Below, piece by piece: positions 16,492 through 25,492 of a DNA stretch of 34,659 nt. Within the stretch, counting starts at the first letter, position 1. Every line of letters begins with the position of its first letter. The notes under the pieces were generated by a model. That model was given only the letters and a program-made list of their open reading frames with translations. It did no database searches and was not told where the DNA came from. A program made the translations under genes and the position numbers. The stretch is from the NCBI GenBank assembly GCA_019312665.1, contig JAFDCZ010000027.1:1-34659 (forward strand), given 5' to 3'. The stretch comes from Deltaproteobacteria bacterium. Lineage in GTDB: Bacteria > Myxococcota_A > UBA9160 > UBA6930.

Positions 16492-17358
16492 TCAGACGTC
16501 GAGGCGGAAGGCGTCTCCGTCTCGCACGACCCGTCCCACGGTAGGCCCGGCGAAGTGGGTTCCCATGATCAGGACCGGGCGATCGGCATAGCGTTCAAGG
16601 AATTGCAGTCGGGTGGCCCGGGCCTGCTCCTTGTCGTAGTCGACGCTGGCGGCCCATTCCGGGTGGGCGCATTGCACCGGGTGATGCATGAGATCGCCGG
16701 TGATCACGGCTTCTTCGCCGGCCGAGGTGATGTGCACGCTCACATGGCCGGGAGTGTGCCCCGGTGTGGGCTCGAGTACGACTTCCGAGGTCACCACGTG
16801 GGTTGGCTCGACAAAATCGACCCGGCCGGCATCGAGCACCGGCTGCACCGAATCTCCCATCACGTCGCCCATCTGCTCTTCGGGATGTGCCGTCCAGTAG
16901 TCGTATTCGTCGCGGTTCCAGAGATACCGCGCATTGTCGAAGGTCGGCACCCAACGCCCGTTTTCCAGGCGCGTGTTCCATCCGACATGATCCACGTGCA
17001 GATGGGTGCACAGCACCGTGTCGATCGATTCCGCCGGATGGCCGGCCGACACCAGATCCTGGAGAAATGGGCCCTGACGGAGATCCCAACCCGGGATCGG
17101 CCGCTTCTTGTCGTTGCCGACGCAGGTATCCACGAGAATACGCTGGCCTTCGGACTCGACTACCAGCGCGTGGACGCTCATGATCGGGTCGCCCGCATCA
17201 TCGATGAAGTGCGGCTTCAGCCATGGAACGGCCGCCAGGTTCTCGGTGGTGGCGTCGGGAAGGATCCAGGTCATGGCGCCCGGGATCTCGAGCTCCACGA
17301 CCTTCGTGATGGTGACGTCGCCGATCTTCCAGCGCTGCACGGCGTGGCCGGCCGTCAC
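16492..17358 (-). CDS. Metallo-beta-lactamase-fold hydrolase (lactonase-like)
   Basis: The product has 288 residues. The metal motif THLHVDH (H119, H121, D123, H124) sits after [18 protein letters not shown]. Further ligands are in [13 protein letters not shown] and [18 protein letters not shown], and a terminal His is in [10 protein letters not shown]. This resembles the N-acyl-homoserine lactonase / MBL oxidoreductase-like group of cytosolic di-zinc hydrolases. It has no signal peptide. The GTG start shares GTGA with the thiolase stop, so it is translated with that gene. Pairing with an SCP-x thiolase suggests a CoA-ester or lactone substrate in lipid or steroid metabolism, which is inference. 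Confidence 0.85.
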   Translation of the reverse strand: MTAGHAVQRWKIGDVTITKVVELEIPGAMTWILPDATTENLAAVPWLKPHFIDDAGDPIMSVHALVVESEGQRILVDTCVGNDKKRPIPGWDLRQGPFLQDLVSAGHPAESIDTVLCTHLHVDHVGWNTRLENGRWVPTFDNARYLWNRDEYDYWTAHPEEQMGDVMGDSVQPVLDAGRVDFVEPTHVVTSEVVLEPTPGHTPGHVSVHITSAGEEAVITGDLMHHPVQCAHPEWAASVDYDKEQARATRLQFLERYADRPVLIMGTHFAGPTVGRVVRDGDAFRLDV

Positions 17359-18548
17359 TGCATCTTGCGGTACATCGCCACGACCGCCGCACCGCCCAGG
17401 CCCAGATTGTGCTGGAGGGCGATCTTGGCACCCTCCACCTGGCGAGCGTCAGCCTCGCCGCGAAGCTGCCAACAAAGCTCGGCGCATTGGGCGAGCCCGG
17501 TGGCACCGAGCGGATGGCCTTTCGAGATCAAGCCGCCGGACGGGTTGACGACGACCTGGCCGCCGTAAGTCTGGGCGCCGTCATCGACGAATTTGCCACC
17601 CTTGCCTTCAGGGCACAGGCCCAGGCCTTCGTAGGTGATCATCTCATTGCAGCTGAAGCAATCGTGGAGTTCGACGACATCGACGTCTTCCGGTCCGAAG
17701 CCCGACTGCTCGTAGACCTGCTGGGCGGCAGACTTCGTGAGATCCGAGCCGACCATCTTGATCATCGATTTTTCATTGAAGGTGCTGGCAAAGTCCGTCG
17801 CCATGGCCTGGCCGAGGATTTCGACGGCCTGGCTCTCCAAACCGTGCTTCTTGACGAACTCTTCGCTCGCCACGATTGCGGCGCCGCCTCCGTCCGAGGT
17901 GGGGCAGCACTGCAGCTTCGTCAGCGGCCCATAGACCGTGGGCGATTCGAGGATCTGCTCCAAGGTGTACTCGTCCTGGAATTGGGAGTACGGGTTGTTC
18001 ACCGAATGCTTGTGGTTCTTGTAGCCGATCTTCGCAAACTGCTCGGCGGTCGTGCCGTAGCGCTCCATGTGCTCGAGACCAGCGTTGCCAAACATCTGCG
18101 GCGCCGCGGGAGCCTTCGGCTCGAAGCCACGCTCCTCGACCATCAGCTTGAAATGCTTGTCCATCGGCATGGTTCGATCCGTGTACTTCACGCCGAGGGA
18201 ACCCTTCTCCATCTTTTCAAAGCCCAGGGCCATCGTGCACTCGGCCAGGCCACCTTCGACGAATTGCTTGGCCATGAAGAGCGCGGTGGAGCCGGTGGAG
18301 CAGTTGTTGTTCACGTTGTAGATCGGAATGCCGGTGGTTCCGAGCTCGTAGAACGCGCGCTGCCCACAGGTGGAATCGCCAGCGGTGTAGCCCACGGCCG
18401 CCTGCTCGATGTCTTCGATCTTCAGGCCCGCATCGGCCAGGGCCTTCTCGCCCGCCTCACGCCCCATGTCCGGATAATCCCAATCCTTCGAACCAGGCTT
18501 CTCGAACTTGGTCATGCCAACGCCTACGACGAATACCTTGCGACTCAT
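17355..18548 (-). CDS. SCP-x type thiolase (lipid-transfer protein thiolase domain)
   Basis: The product has 397 residues. The active-site Cys is C83 in [11 protein letters not shown]. The non-decarboxylative SCP-x type is shown by [21 protein letters not shown] and by [14 protein letters not shown] near the C-terminus, with a final [15 protein letters not shown]. Such proteins cleave branched or steroid side-chain 3-ketoacyl-CoAs or act as acyl carriers. The usual partner, a DUF35/OB-fold protein, is not adjacent. ATG 18548 has GAGGAG 5 bases upstream, making this the first gene of the run that continues through the hydrolase into xylFHG. Confidence 0.9.
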   Translation of the reverse strand: MSRKVFVVGVGMTKFEKPGSKDWDYPDMGREAGEKALADAGLKIEDIEQAAVGYTAGDSTCGQRAFYELGTTGIPIYNVNNNCSTGSTALFMAKQFVEGGLAECTMALGFEKMEKGSLGVKYTDRTMPMDKHFKLMVEERGFEPKAPAAPQMFGNAGLEHMERYGTTAEQFAKIGYKNHKHSVNNPYSQFQDEYTLEQILESPTVYGPLTKLQCCPTSDGGGAAIVASEEFVKKHGLESQAVEILGQAMATDFASTFNEKSMIKMVGSDLTKSAAQQVYEQSGFGPEDVDVVELHDCFSCNEMITYEGLGLCPEGKGGKFVDDGAQTYGGQVVVNPSGGLISKGHPLGATGLAQCAELCWQLRGEADARQVEGAKIALQHNLGLGGAAVVAMYRKMQ

Positions 18549-18639
18549 GGGGGCTCCTCAGGAAAGAAAGGGACGCGGAGGCGGACGATAGCGATGCCGG
18601 GGCCGTCCTGCTGCCGCTCGCGGGCCGCGGCGGTGGGGC

Positions 18640-19497
18640 TCAGAGGGCCTGGAGGCAGACCCGATTCCGGCCCTGGGCCTTGGCGCGAAAGAGCGCCTCG
18701 TCGGCCCTGCGCAGGGTGGGCAGGATGTCCGCGTCGCCCTTGACGTAGTCGGCAACGCCTATGCTCACCGTCACGGAGAAGCGTTCGTCCTCTGTCGCGA
18801 TGACGGCTTTGGCGACGAGCTCCCGAAGGCGTTCGGCGAGAATGGAAGCGTCCTGTGCGGTCGCGTGGGAGATGAGAACGGCAAATTCCTCGCCACCGAT
18901 GCGCGCCAGGAGATCGACCTCTCGTACGATCGAGTCGATGGTGTCGGCGAGGAACCGGAGCACCTCGTCTCCTACTTCATGGCCGTGGAGATCGTTGATG
19001 CTCTTGAATTCATCGGCGTCGATCATCAGGACCGCGAGCGAGGTGCCGAAACGCTGGGCGTGGGCGACTGCGTTTCGGGCCTGCTCGAAGAAGCAGCGGC
19101 GATTGGCGAGGCCCGTGAGCGAATCCTGCTGCGCGAGCCTGCGCAGCTTCTCCTCGATCTGGCTGCGTCGGGCAACCTCTAGCTCCAGGAGCTGATTTGC
19201 GTTCACCAGCTTTGCATGATCTCTCGCGATGATGCGGGAGACGGCAAGGAACAGGCCGCAAATGGGTGTGGCCACCAACGCCGGTACCAGGATCGGCGCG
19301 ACGATGGCGATTGGCTGGTTGAAGGTTTCCGGGGCGAACAAGGCGTACAGGAGAAAAGAGATGGCGACCGAAGCGAGGGTCGCGCCCAGGCCGACGACCA
19401 ACGAACCCCGGACGACACCGAATCGGGTTCGAAGCGTCTCGGCGACCCGGAGGTAACCCGGAACGGCATCGCCACTCGTGTCGATCTTGCTCGTCAT
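18640..19497 (-). CDS. Membrane diguanylate cyclase (GGDEF)
   Basis: The product has 285 residues. Two membrane helices (about 33-54 and 62-90) are followed by a short coiled linker (HAKLVNANQLLELEVARRSQIEEKLRRLAQQ) and a complete GGDEF domain beginning DSLTGLANRR. The active loop is GGEEF (201-205). The inhibitory RxxD site (REVD, 192-195) lies five residues before it, so c-di-GMP synthesis with product inhibition is expected. The periplasmic loop between the helices is very short, so the input is likely membrane state or dimerisation rather than a soluble ligand. It is transcribed separately from the thiolase operon, with a 91-base gap. Confidence 0.9.
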   Translation of the reverse strand: MTSKIDTSGDAVPGYLRVAETLRTRFGVVRGSLVVGLGATLASVAISFLLYALFAPETFNQPIAIVAPILVPALVATPICGLFLAVSRIIARDHAKLVNANQLLELEVARRSQIEEKLRRLAQQDSLTGLANRRCFFEQARNAVAHAQRFGTSLAVLMIDADEFKSINDLHGHEVGDEVLRFLADTIDSIVREVDLLARIGGEEFAVLISHATAQDASILAERLRELVAKAVIATEDERFSVTVSIGVADYVKGDADILPTLRRADEALFRAKAQGRNRVCLQAL

Positions 19498-19655
19498 CCC
19501 TGTCGTTTACCTGCGTGGATCCGACTCCGCATCGGGTTGAACTCCCGGCGGACGTGGTCCCACCAGGAAAGTCGGCCTTTGCGGCGGGTGTCTTGAGCGG
19601 GAGGCGATCGGCTACTCGCGGCTCAAGGTTTTCCCGGAGCCGAACTCCAGTCTTC

Positions 19656-20060
19656 CTACTGGTTCTCCACTCGCTCTTCACCGCGCCAGCGGCTCATGCT
19701 CCCGGCCAGCAGGCGAAGGTTCTGGAAGCCCGCGCTCTCCAGCAGCTCGAGCGCGCGCGTCGCACGTGTTCCACGCTCGCAGTAGGTGATGACGCCGCGC
19801 TCCTTGAAGGCAGCCAGTTCGTCGAGGCGCTCCGGAAGCTCGTCGATCGGAATCAACAGCGCGCCCGGGATGTGGCCACTGCCGAACTCCTCCGGTGTGC
19901 GGACATCGAGCAGCAGGGGCGCCGAATCGGCGGCCAGCGCCGTTTCGAGATCCGCGGGTTCGATCTCCTGGAAGCCTTCTCCCGCTGCGGTGCAGGCGAG
20001 CAACATGACGACGAGGATGAGAAAGAGAGGAGGCGAGGATCTTCGCCGGACCTGTACCAT
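19656..20060 (-). CDS. Rhodanese-domain lipoprotein
   Basis: From ATG 20060 the product has 134 residues. A hydrophobic signal ends in a lipobox LLAC (C23), followed by a single rhodanese domain (LLLDVRTPEEFGSGHIPGALLIPIDEL) with the active-site loop CERGTRA (C94). It should be anchored in the envelope and transfer sulfane sulfur or sense thiols in the periplasm. The open frame reaches back to 20204 but there lies antisense to the HIT gene, so it was shortened. It is divergent from HIT with a 31-base gap, so the two promoters must overlap. Confidence 0.82.
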   Translation of the reverse strand: MVQVRRRSSPPLFLILVVMLLACTAAGEGFQEIEPADLETALAADSAPLLLDVRTPEEFGSGHIPGALLIPIDELPERLDELAAFKERGVITYCERGTRATRALELLESAGFQNLRLLAGSMSRWRGEERVENQ

Positions 20061-20091
20061 GCCGTCAGGATAACCCCCGAAAGGAGCTTCC

Positions 20092-20520
20092 GTGCCGTCG
20101 ATCTTCACCCGGATCATCCAGGGCGAGCTGCCCGGCCGTTTCGTCTGGCGTGACGAGCGTGCCGTGGCGCTTCTGACCATTGCGCCGCTGCGTCCTGGCC
20201 ACACCCTCGTCGTCCCGGTCGAGGAGGTCGATCACTGGCTCGATTGCGACCCGGAGCTGATGAGCCACTTGACGACAGTGGCCCACAAGGTGGGGCAGGC
20301 GGTTCAGGAAGCCTTCTCGCCGAAGAAGGTAGGCCTGATGATCGCCGGCCTGGAGGTTGCCCATACACACCTCCATCTGGTTCCGATCGATGGCCTGCAT
20401 GACCTCGATTTCTCGAATGCGGACGCGAATCCAGATCCGGCCGCGATGGACGCAGCCGCGGAAAAACTACGCGCCGCCCTTCGCGCCGCCGGTCATCCGG
20501 AGGCCGTTCAATCGACGTAG
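20092..20520 (+). CDS. HIT family protein
   Basis: The product has 142 residues. The start is GTG at 20092 with AAGGAG five bases upstream. The fold starts with PSIFTRIIQGELPGRFVWRDERAVALLTIAPLRPGHTLVVPVEE. The catalytic histidine triad is HTHLHLVP (H91, H93, H95). HIT proteins hydrolyse nucleoside phosphoramidates or dinucleoside polyphosphates. This is the Hint-like size class with a short Ala-rich tail. Its 3' end overlaps the convergent phosphodiesterase gene by 13 bases. Confidence 0.9.
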   Translation: MPSIFTRIIQGELPGRFVWRDERAVALLTIAPLRPGHTLVVPVEEVDHWLDCDPELMSHLTTVAHKVGQAVQEAFSPKKVGLMIAGLEVAHTHLHLVPIDGLHDLDFSNADANPDPAAMDAAAEKLRAALRAAGHPEAVQST

Positions 20521-22100
20521 CCCATCGCGCGGAGGCGTTCGATCAGCAGGGCGTCCTCGTGTTCGGGGCCAGCGGGCGGAGGCAGGCGCGGGAGGTCCGA
20601 AGCGGCCACGCTGCGAATCGGATTCGCCAGCAGCCAGTCGTCAGTGAGGAAGCGTGCGGGAAACTCGCCGTCGAGATCATCCGGAACCGCGACGCCGGCC
20701 AGGTGCAGGAACAGCGGCGCGATATCGAGCACCGAGAGCTGTTGGCGCTCGTTCAGAGCGCGAATCGGCCCCCCGGCCGCGAGGAATACGGCAGTGGGGT
20801 GGTGGGTGCCGGTGAATCCATCGCCATACACGACTTGCCGGATCGGAACTTCCATCCCACCTAGCGTGACGCGGCCATCGGGCCAAGCGCCCTCCAAGGC
20901 CTCGTTCTCCGGAATCAGCACGATGATCGCATGGGCCGGGGAATCGAACTCGATCGAGAAGAGGAAGCGAGCTGCCAACCGGTAGCCCCATTGGCGCAAA
21001 CGCTCACCCCAGCTGCGCTCTTGACCGGCGGGACGATCGATCTGATCGAAGACCACCACGTTGAAGAGTGCGTCTCCCTCGTTGTCATGCGCAGCCTCGA
21101 AGAAGGCGACGAGTTTCTTCAGGAGAGGCTCCCGCTCCTCGAAGGGCCCGGGCTTGACGCTGAAGGAGGCCAGGCCGAACTGTCCCTCGATTCGGAATGC
21201 CTCCCGGCCCGGGACGAGGCCAGCTCGCGCCAGCTCTTCCTCGAGTCCGAAGGACCAGCGCCGTTCGAAGCGATCCCCGGCCTGGAAACCATGGTCCGAG
21301 GCGATGAGAACGACGCTCTCATGCGGGAGCGCCGCGACCAACTCTCCAATCGCGTCATCGATGGCTTCGTAGCCCTTCTCCACTGCGCCCCGGAAGGCGG
21401 GCTCGAGCCCGCGTCCGGCCAGATCATCCGCATCGAAGCCCTCGGGGAACGTGTCCGCCCAGAAGCGATGGGAAAGGGCGTCGAGCGCGTAGAAAGTGAT
21501 CGCTCCGGCATCCAGGTCGAACGTTTTTGTCAGCGCGTTCCATGCTGACGCCTTGCGTCGCGTCTCCTCGAAGGAGCTTCCGAAGAATTCACTGCGGCTC
21601 CGCAGCCCCTGGTTCGAGTACGCATAGCGAGGGATGCCGGCGCGGACGAAGAGATCGGCCGGAGAGGTCGTGTGGTCCTGGCGCAGCCAGGCCGGGGCGA
21701 CGAAGCCGCCTGGGAGCTCCTGAGCGGGCCAGGATACGAGCCACTCGAAGGTTCCGACCCGAAGACCCTGGACCGAAGCACGCTCGAAGATCGTCGGGGC
21801 TCGAATCGCCCGGGCATCACCAAAGAAATCGCCAATGCCATGGATTTCCGGCGGCTGCCCCGTGGCGATCGACGTCCATACGACGGGGGAGATCACCGGT
21901 TCGACCGTCTCGAGTTCGGCATGGACGCCGCGCTTCAGGAAGGCCTTCAGGTTCGGCATCCGTCCTGCCTCGACCAGCGGATCGATTACCGACCAGGATG
22001 CTCCGTCGAGGCCAACCAGCACGACACGTGGCGCGGCCGCAGCTGGAGCTGACAAGAGCAGCACGAAGGAAACCAAGAGGACTCGCCGGGTCGGGGCCAT
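20508..22100 (-). CDS. Secreted alkaline-phosphatase-superfamily phosphodiesterase
   Basis: The product has 530 residues. A signal peptide (VLLVSFVLLLSAPAAAA) is followed by the type I phosphodiesterase core: VVLVGLDGASW (D32), the nucleophile loop PVVWTSIATGQPPEIHGI (T76), FYALDALSHRFW and VLIASDHGF, then GTHHPTAVFLA. These supply the two-metal site typical of nucleotide pyrophosphatase and phosphonoacetate hydrolase-like enzymes. The product acts outside the cytoplasm on a phosphodiester or phosphonate; the substrate is unknown. The C-terminal RLPPPAGPEHEDALLIERLRAMGYVD resembles tails seen in related sulfatase-like proteins. It is divergent from the flavoprotein gene at 22270. Confidence 0.85.
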   Translation of the reverse strand: MAPTRRVLLVSFVLLLSAPAAAAPRVVLVGLDGASWSVIDPLVEAGRMPNLKAFLKRGVHAELETVEPVISPVVWTSIATGQPPEIHGIGDFFGDARAIRAPTIFERASVQGLRVGTFEWLVSWPAQELPGGFVAPAWLRQDHTTSPADLFVRAGIPRYAYSNQGLRSRSEFFGSSFEETRRKASAWNALTKTFDLDAGAITFYALDALSHRFWADTFPEGFDADDLAGRGLEPAFRGAVEKGYEAIDDAIGELVAALPHESVVLIASDHGFQAGDRFERRWSFGLEEELARAGLVPGREAFRIEGQFGLASFSVKPGPFEEREPLLKKLVAFFEAAHDNEGDALFNVVVFDQIDRPAGQERSWGERLRQWGYRLAARFLFSIEFDSPAHAIIVLIPENEALEGAWPDGRVTLGGMEVPIRQVVYGDGFTGTHHPTAVFLAAGGPIRALNERQQLSVLDIAPLFLHLAGVAVPDDLDGEFPARFLTDDWLLANPIRSVAASDLPRLPPPAGPEHEDALLIERLRAMGYVD

Positions 22101-22269
22101 GAGCCAGCCTACACCAGCAGGCTCCGTCCGGAGAATTCGAAGTCCAAGGCAATTGCAGCGCGGTTCCCTCTCGGGTCAGGAGCCTCCGGCACGGTTTGGG
22201 AACAAGTCGTTTCTGGACTCGCCTCGCTGAGTCGTCTACAAACCATGCTACCCGGGGTTGGAGGTGACC

Positions 22270-23457
22270 GTGCAGCGCATCGTCGTGGTCGGAGCGTCGC
22301 TTGCCGGCTTGCGCGCCATTGAAACGTTGCGCGCTGACGGTCATGCAGGAGAGCTCGTTGCGATCGGTGCGGAGCCGGAGCTTCCCTACGATCGACCGCC
22401 GCTCTCGAAGCAATTCCTGAAGGGTGAGTGGGACGAAGCAAAGATCGCGCTGCGCAAGCAGGGTACGGAGGATCTCCAGGTCGAGTGGCGGCTGGGAAAG
22501 GCCGCCGCGTCTCTGGATCTGGGCGAATCCGCGCTGCTTCTCGAGGGTGGCGAGCGCGTAGCCTACGACGGCCTGTTGATCGCCACGGGCTGTGTGGCGC
22601 GCCACCTGCCTTTTGGGAAGGGCCTTGGCGGCGTTCACGTTCTTCGAACGCTCGCAGATGCCCGTGCGTTGCGGGCGAATCTGGCGGGCAGCCCCCGTGT
22701 GGCGGTCGTCGGCGCTGGCTTCATAGGAATGGAAGTCGCCGCCAGTTGTCGGGAGCGGGGGCTCGACGTGACGGTGATCGAGCCGTTGGCGACTCCGTTG
22801 GTTCGCGGCCTGGGCGAGACCCTTGGAAGCCTTGTCGCTGCTCGATTTCGCGAAGCGGGTGTGGCGCTTCGGTTGGGCGTCGGAGTCCAGGGGTTCGTCG
22901 GGGACCGACAGGTCGAAGGGGTGGAGCTTTCCGATGGAAAGAGGGTTCCGGCGGACGTCGTCCTGGTCGCGATTGGGGTGCGCCCCGCAACGGACTGGCT
23001 CGAGGGCTCTGGGCTTCGGCTCGACAACGGGGTGGTTTGTGACGGCGCTGGAGTGGCTGCGCCTAACGTCATGGCGGCCGGTGATGTGGCGAGCTGGGCA
23101 GGCCCTGTAGGAGAAGCGCCGCGGCGCCACGAGCACTGGACTCATGCAGTGGAGCAGGGCGTCCATGCAGCGAAGCGTTTGTTGCACGGAGAGGTGGTGG
23201 AGCCTCTCGACGTGGTGCCCTACGTGTGGAGCGACCAATTCGACATGCGCATCGCCATCGCGGGAGAGCCGGCCTCCAACGATCAGATGCATGTCTGTCA
23301 CGGCAGCCTGGAGGAGGGACGCTTCCTGGCGTTGTTCGGCCGCGAAGGCCGGCTGAGTGGTGCAGTCGCCTTCCGCCGTCCTCGCCCGTTGAATGCGGCG
23401 CGCCGCCTGATCGGCGAGCGAGCATCCTTTGCGGACGCCATCGCGGCGAATTCCTAG
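22270..23457 (+). CDS. Ferredoxin/rubredoxin reductase-like FAD-dependent oxidoreductase
   Basis: The product has 395 residues from GTG 22270, with GGAGG at 22260-22264 spaced five bases. The FAD motif is VVGASLAGLRAIETLR and the NAD(P) motif is VAVVGAGFIGMEVAAS. The second FAD motif is NVMAAGDVASW. A C-terminal reductase domain runs from VPYVWSDQFDMRIAIAG to the end. This is the class that passes electrons from NAD(P)H to a ferredoxin or Rieske protein for oxygenases or P450s. No ferredoxin or oxygenase gene is in the window, so its partner is elsewhere. Only three bases separate it from the next gene. Confidence 0.88.
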   Translation: MQRIVVVGASLAGLRAIETLRADGHAGELVAIGAEPELPYDRPPLSKQFLKGEWDEAKIALRKQGTEDLQVEWRLGKAAASLDLGESALLLEGGERVAYDGLLIATGCVARHLPFGKGLGGVHVLRTLADARALRANLAGSPRVAVVGAGFIGMEVAASCRERGLDVTVIEPLATPLVRGLGETLGSLVAARFREAGVALRLGVGVQGFVGDRQVEGVELSDGKRVPADVVLVAIGVRPATDWLEGSGLRLDNGVVCDGAGVAAPNVMAAGDVASWAGPVGEAPRRHEHWTHAVEQGVHAAKRLLHGEVVEPLDVVPYVWSDQFDMRIAIAGEPASNDQMHVCHGSLEEGRFLALFGREGRLSGAVAFRRPRPLNAARRLIGERASFADAIAANS

Positions 23458-23460
23458 GGC

Positions 23461-24723
23461 GTGTCGATTCGGCTGCTCTTTGCGATTGCGTTGGTGGCGG
23501 GCCGTCTCTTCTCTGCGGCTGTCGCCGGTGCGGAGGCTGAGCCGCCGATCGTCGTCTGGATATCGTTGGACGGGGTGCGTCACGACGCGCTCGCAATCGA
23601 GGGGTTGCCCGCCCTTCAGCGCATCGCCCGTCAAGGCGCGGCGGCCGAGGCCCTGCTTCCGGTCTTCCCATCGAGCACGTTTGCCAACCATGTGGCCCAG
23701 GCGACCGGCACCCATGCGGATCGCCATGGCGTCGTTGGCAATCGTTTCCTGGATCCCGAGCTTGGCTACTTCGATTACGGCAACGATGCCCGCTTCCTCG
23801 AGGCCGAGCCGATCTGGGCGGCGGCGGAGCGTCAGGGTGTTCGTGCGGCGACGTTCTTCTGGGTCGGTTCCGAAACGGATTGGCGCGGCGTGGGAGCCAG
23901 CTTTCGTCGAGCCCCCTTCCAGGGTGGGCTCCCGGAGCGCGTGAAGGTCGATCAGATCCTGGCCTGGCTCGACCTGCCCGAGGCGGAACGGCCGCGCTTG
24001 ATCATGAGCTGGTGGCATGGCGCGGACCGCGCCGGACATCGGAGCGGGCCCGGTACGCCAGAAGTGGCGGCGCAATTGCGCCAACAAGACGAGCAGTTGC
24101 TTCGTGTGCTCGAGGGCATCGATGCGCGCGGCCTCTGGGGCCGCATCACACTGATCGTTTCGAGCGATCACGGCATGATTTCGGCCGACCGGCTTCTCGA
24201 TGCTGGAAGCCTGCTGCGCAAGGCAGGTCTTCCCGGGCGGGTCATTCATGGCACGTCCGTCGCCCACGTGCACCTGCGTGATCCTTCCCAGGTGGACGAG
24301 GCGCTTGCAGCCTTTGCCGGGATCGAGGGCCTCACGGCCTGGCGTACCGAGGAATTGCCCGAGGCCCTGCGCTACCGCCACCCGACCCGCGTCGGACAGA
24401 TCGTGCTCCTTGCCGAGCCGCCGCTCCGCCTCGGTGGCTCGCGTCGTCGAACCCAGGCGCTGCTCGAGAAGGTCTTTGGAAAAGCTCGGGGCGGTGCTCA
24501 CGGCTACGACCCGGCGAAGTACGAGGAGATGCATGCGATCCTGCTCTCGATGGGTCGAGGGGTCGCAGCGGGGACCCGGCTCGGCCGATCGCGGGCGATC
24601 GATCTCGCACCTAGCGTGGCCGCGTTGCTCGGGATCGATCCCCCGGCCTCGTCCGAGGGTGAGATCATTCCCGGGTTGGGGGCACCGCTCAGCGAACCCC
24701 GCGGCGCAACGAGCGCTCCGTGA
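23461..24723 (+). CDS. Ectonucleotide pyrophosphatase/phosphodiesterase (ENPP)-like secreted enzyme
   Basis: The product has 420 residues starting with GTG 23461, three bases after the flavoprotein stop. The signal peptide runs to about residue 25. ENPP hallmarks are ISLDGVRHDAL (D37), the nucleophile loop FPSSTFANHVAQATGTHADRHG (T73), GADRAGHRSGPG and IVSSDHGM, which form the bimetal site. It should hydrolyse nucleotide or lipid phosphodiesters in the periplasm. It is a second alkaline-phosphatase-superfamily member only 1.4 kb from the one ending at 20508, but clearly a different subfamily. Its 3' end overlaps the convergent LolA-like gene by 35 bases. Confidence 0.87.
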   Translation: MSIRLLFAIALVAGRLFSAAVAGAEAEPPIVVWISLDGVRHDALAIEGLPALQRIARQGAAAEALLPVFPSSTFANHVAQATGTHADRHGVVGNRFLDPELGYFDYGNDARFLEAEPIWAAAERQGVRAATFFWVGSETDWRGVGASFRRAPFQGGLPERVKVDQILAWLDLPEAERPRLIMSWWHGADRAGHRSGPGTPEVAAQLRQQDEQLLRVLEGIDARGLWGRITLIVSSDHGMISADRLLDAGSLLRKAGLPGRVIHGTSVAHVHLRDPSQVDEALAAFAGIEGLTAWRTEELPEALRYRHPTRVGQIVLLAEPPLRLGGSRRRTQALLEKVFGKARGGAHGYDPAKYEEMHAILLSMGRGVAAGTRLGRSRAIDLAPSVAALLGIDPPASSEGEIIPGLGAPLSEPRGATSAP

Positions 24724-25492
24724 AGAGATCCGGGTCGATCTCGGTGGCGTAGTCGACCTCCGAGATGCGGAACACCGTGCGGTGTCCGTTCTTGTGGCTC
24801 CTCACTTCGATGTGGTGTGCCGTCCAGATGCCATCGACCTGGCGGATCTCGCTGACGAGGGCGCTCTTCTTCGGGCGCCCCGCCGCATCGACGTACTCGG
24901 CGCGTCGCGCGATCCACACCTCGGGATCCACCCAGTAGGTGACCTTTCCGTAGCCGACCGCCCGGGTCGTTTCCTCATCGATGGGGACGGCCTCGACGAC
25001 GAGGCAGGTGGTTTCGCTGCAGGCTTCCTCGCCCAGGGTGGTCCAGCGATGGTCCTCCGCGGAAACCTTGGTCTCGTTCTTCATGTCCTCATAGCTCATG
25101 TCGGTGCCGAGGAAGTTCTTGCCTCGATCCCTGGCCGCGATTCGTCGCACCTTGCGCAGGGCGGGGAGGTAGAGCCATTGGGCATCGTCCTTTCCGGGCT
25201 CCGGAAAATCATGGACGAGAAAGGCCGTATCCTTGATCGTGGCCGGGCTCAGATAGAAGAGGGCCAGGCGTTTCTCCTGGCCGAACCAACGGCGCAGCAG
25301 CCGCGCACTTCGTTTTCGGGAGTGGCCGCTCCGATCGATCAGCTCCATCTCGAGCGTGCGTTGCGCTGAATTCCCGTCATCCCGCGCATTGATGCGCCGG
25401 GCGATTTCGTCGCCCTCCGGCAGGCCCTCGCCTGCCGCCGCGCCGACGAGACACGTCGCTGCCAGGAGCGCGATCGCGAATCGTTTCACCAT
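24689..25492 (-). CDS. Outer membrane lipoprotein-sorting (LolA-like) protein
   Basis: The product has 267 residues from ATG 25492, with GGAG five bases upstream inside the end of the barrel gene. The signal peptide is MVKRFAIALLAATCLVGAAA. The mature part has the LolA-like sheet pattern QRTLEMELIDRSGHSRKRSARLLRRWFGQEKRLALFYLSPATIKDTAFLVHDF, then QWLYLPALRKVRRIAARDRGKNFLGTDMSYEDM. This pattern is characteristic of the outer membrane lipoprotein-sorting proteins that accompany RND/MMPL lipid exporters. It probably carries a hydrophobic lipid across the periplasm. It is coupled to the barrel gene by a 7-base overlap. Confidence 0.85.
   Translation of the reverse strand: MVKRFAIALLAATCLVGAAAGEGLPEGDEIARRINARDDGNSAQRTLEMELIDRSGHSRKRSARLLRRWFGQEKRLALFYLSPATIKDTAFLVHDFPEPGKDDAQWLYLPALRKVRRIAARDRGKNFLGTDMSYEDMKNETKVSAEDHRWTTLGEEACSETTCLVVEAVPIDEETTRAVGYGKVTYWVDPEVWIARRAEYVDAAGRPKKSALVSEIRQVDGIWTAHHIEVRSHKNGHRTVFRISEVDYATEIDPDLFTERSLRRGVR

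Noticed and set aside
21817-24534. Very long open frame on the minus strand opposite the flavoprotein and ENPP genes
   Set aside because: It is a high-GC shadow: the plus-strand genes have full motif sets, while this translation is Arg/His-rich and matches no family.
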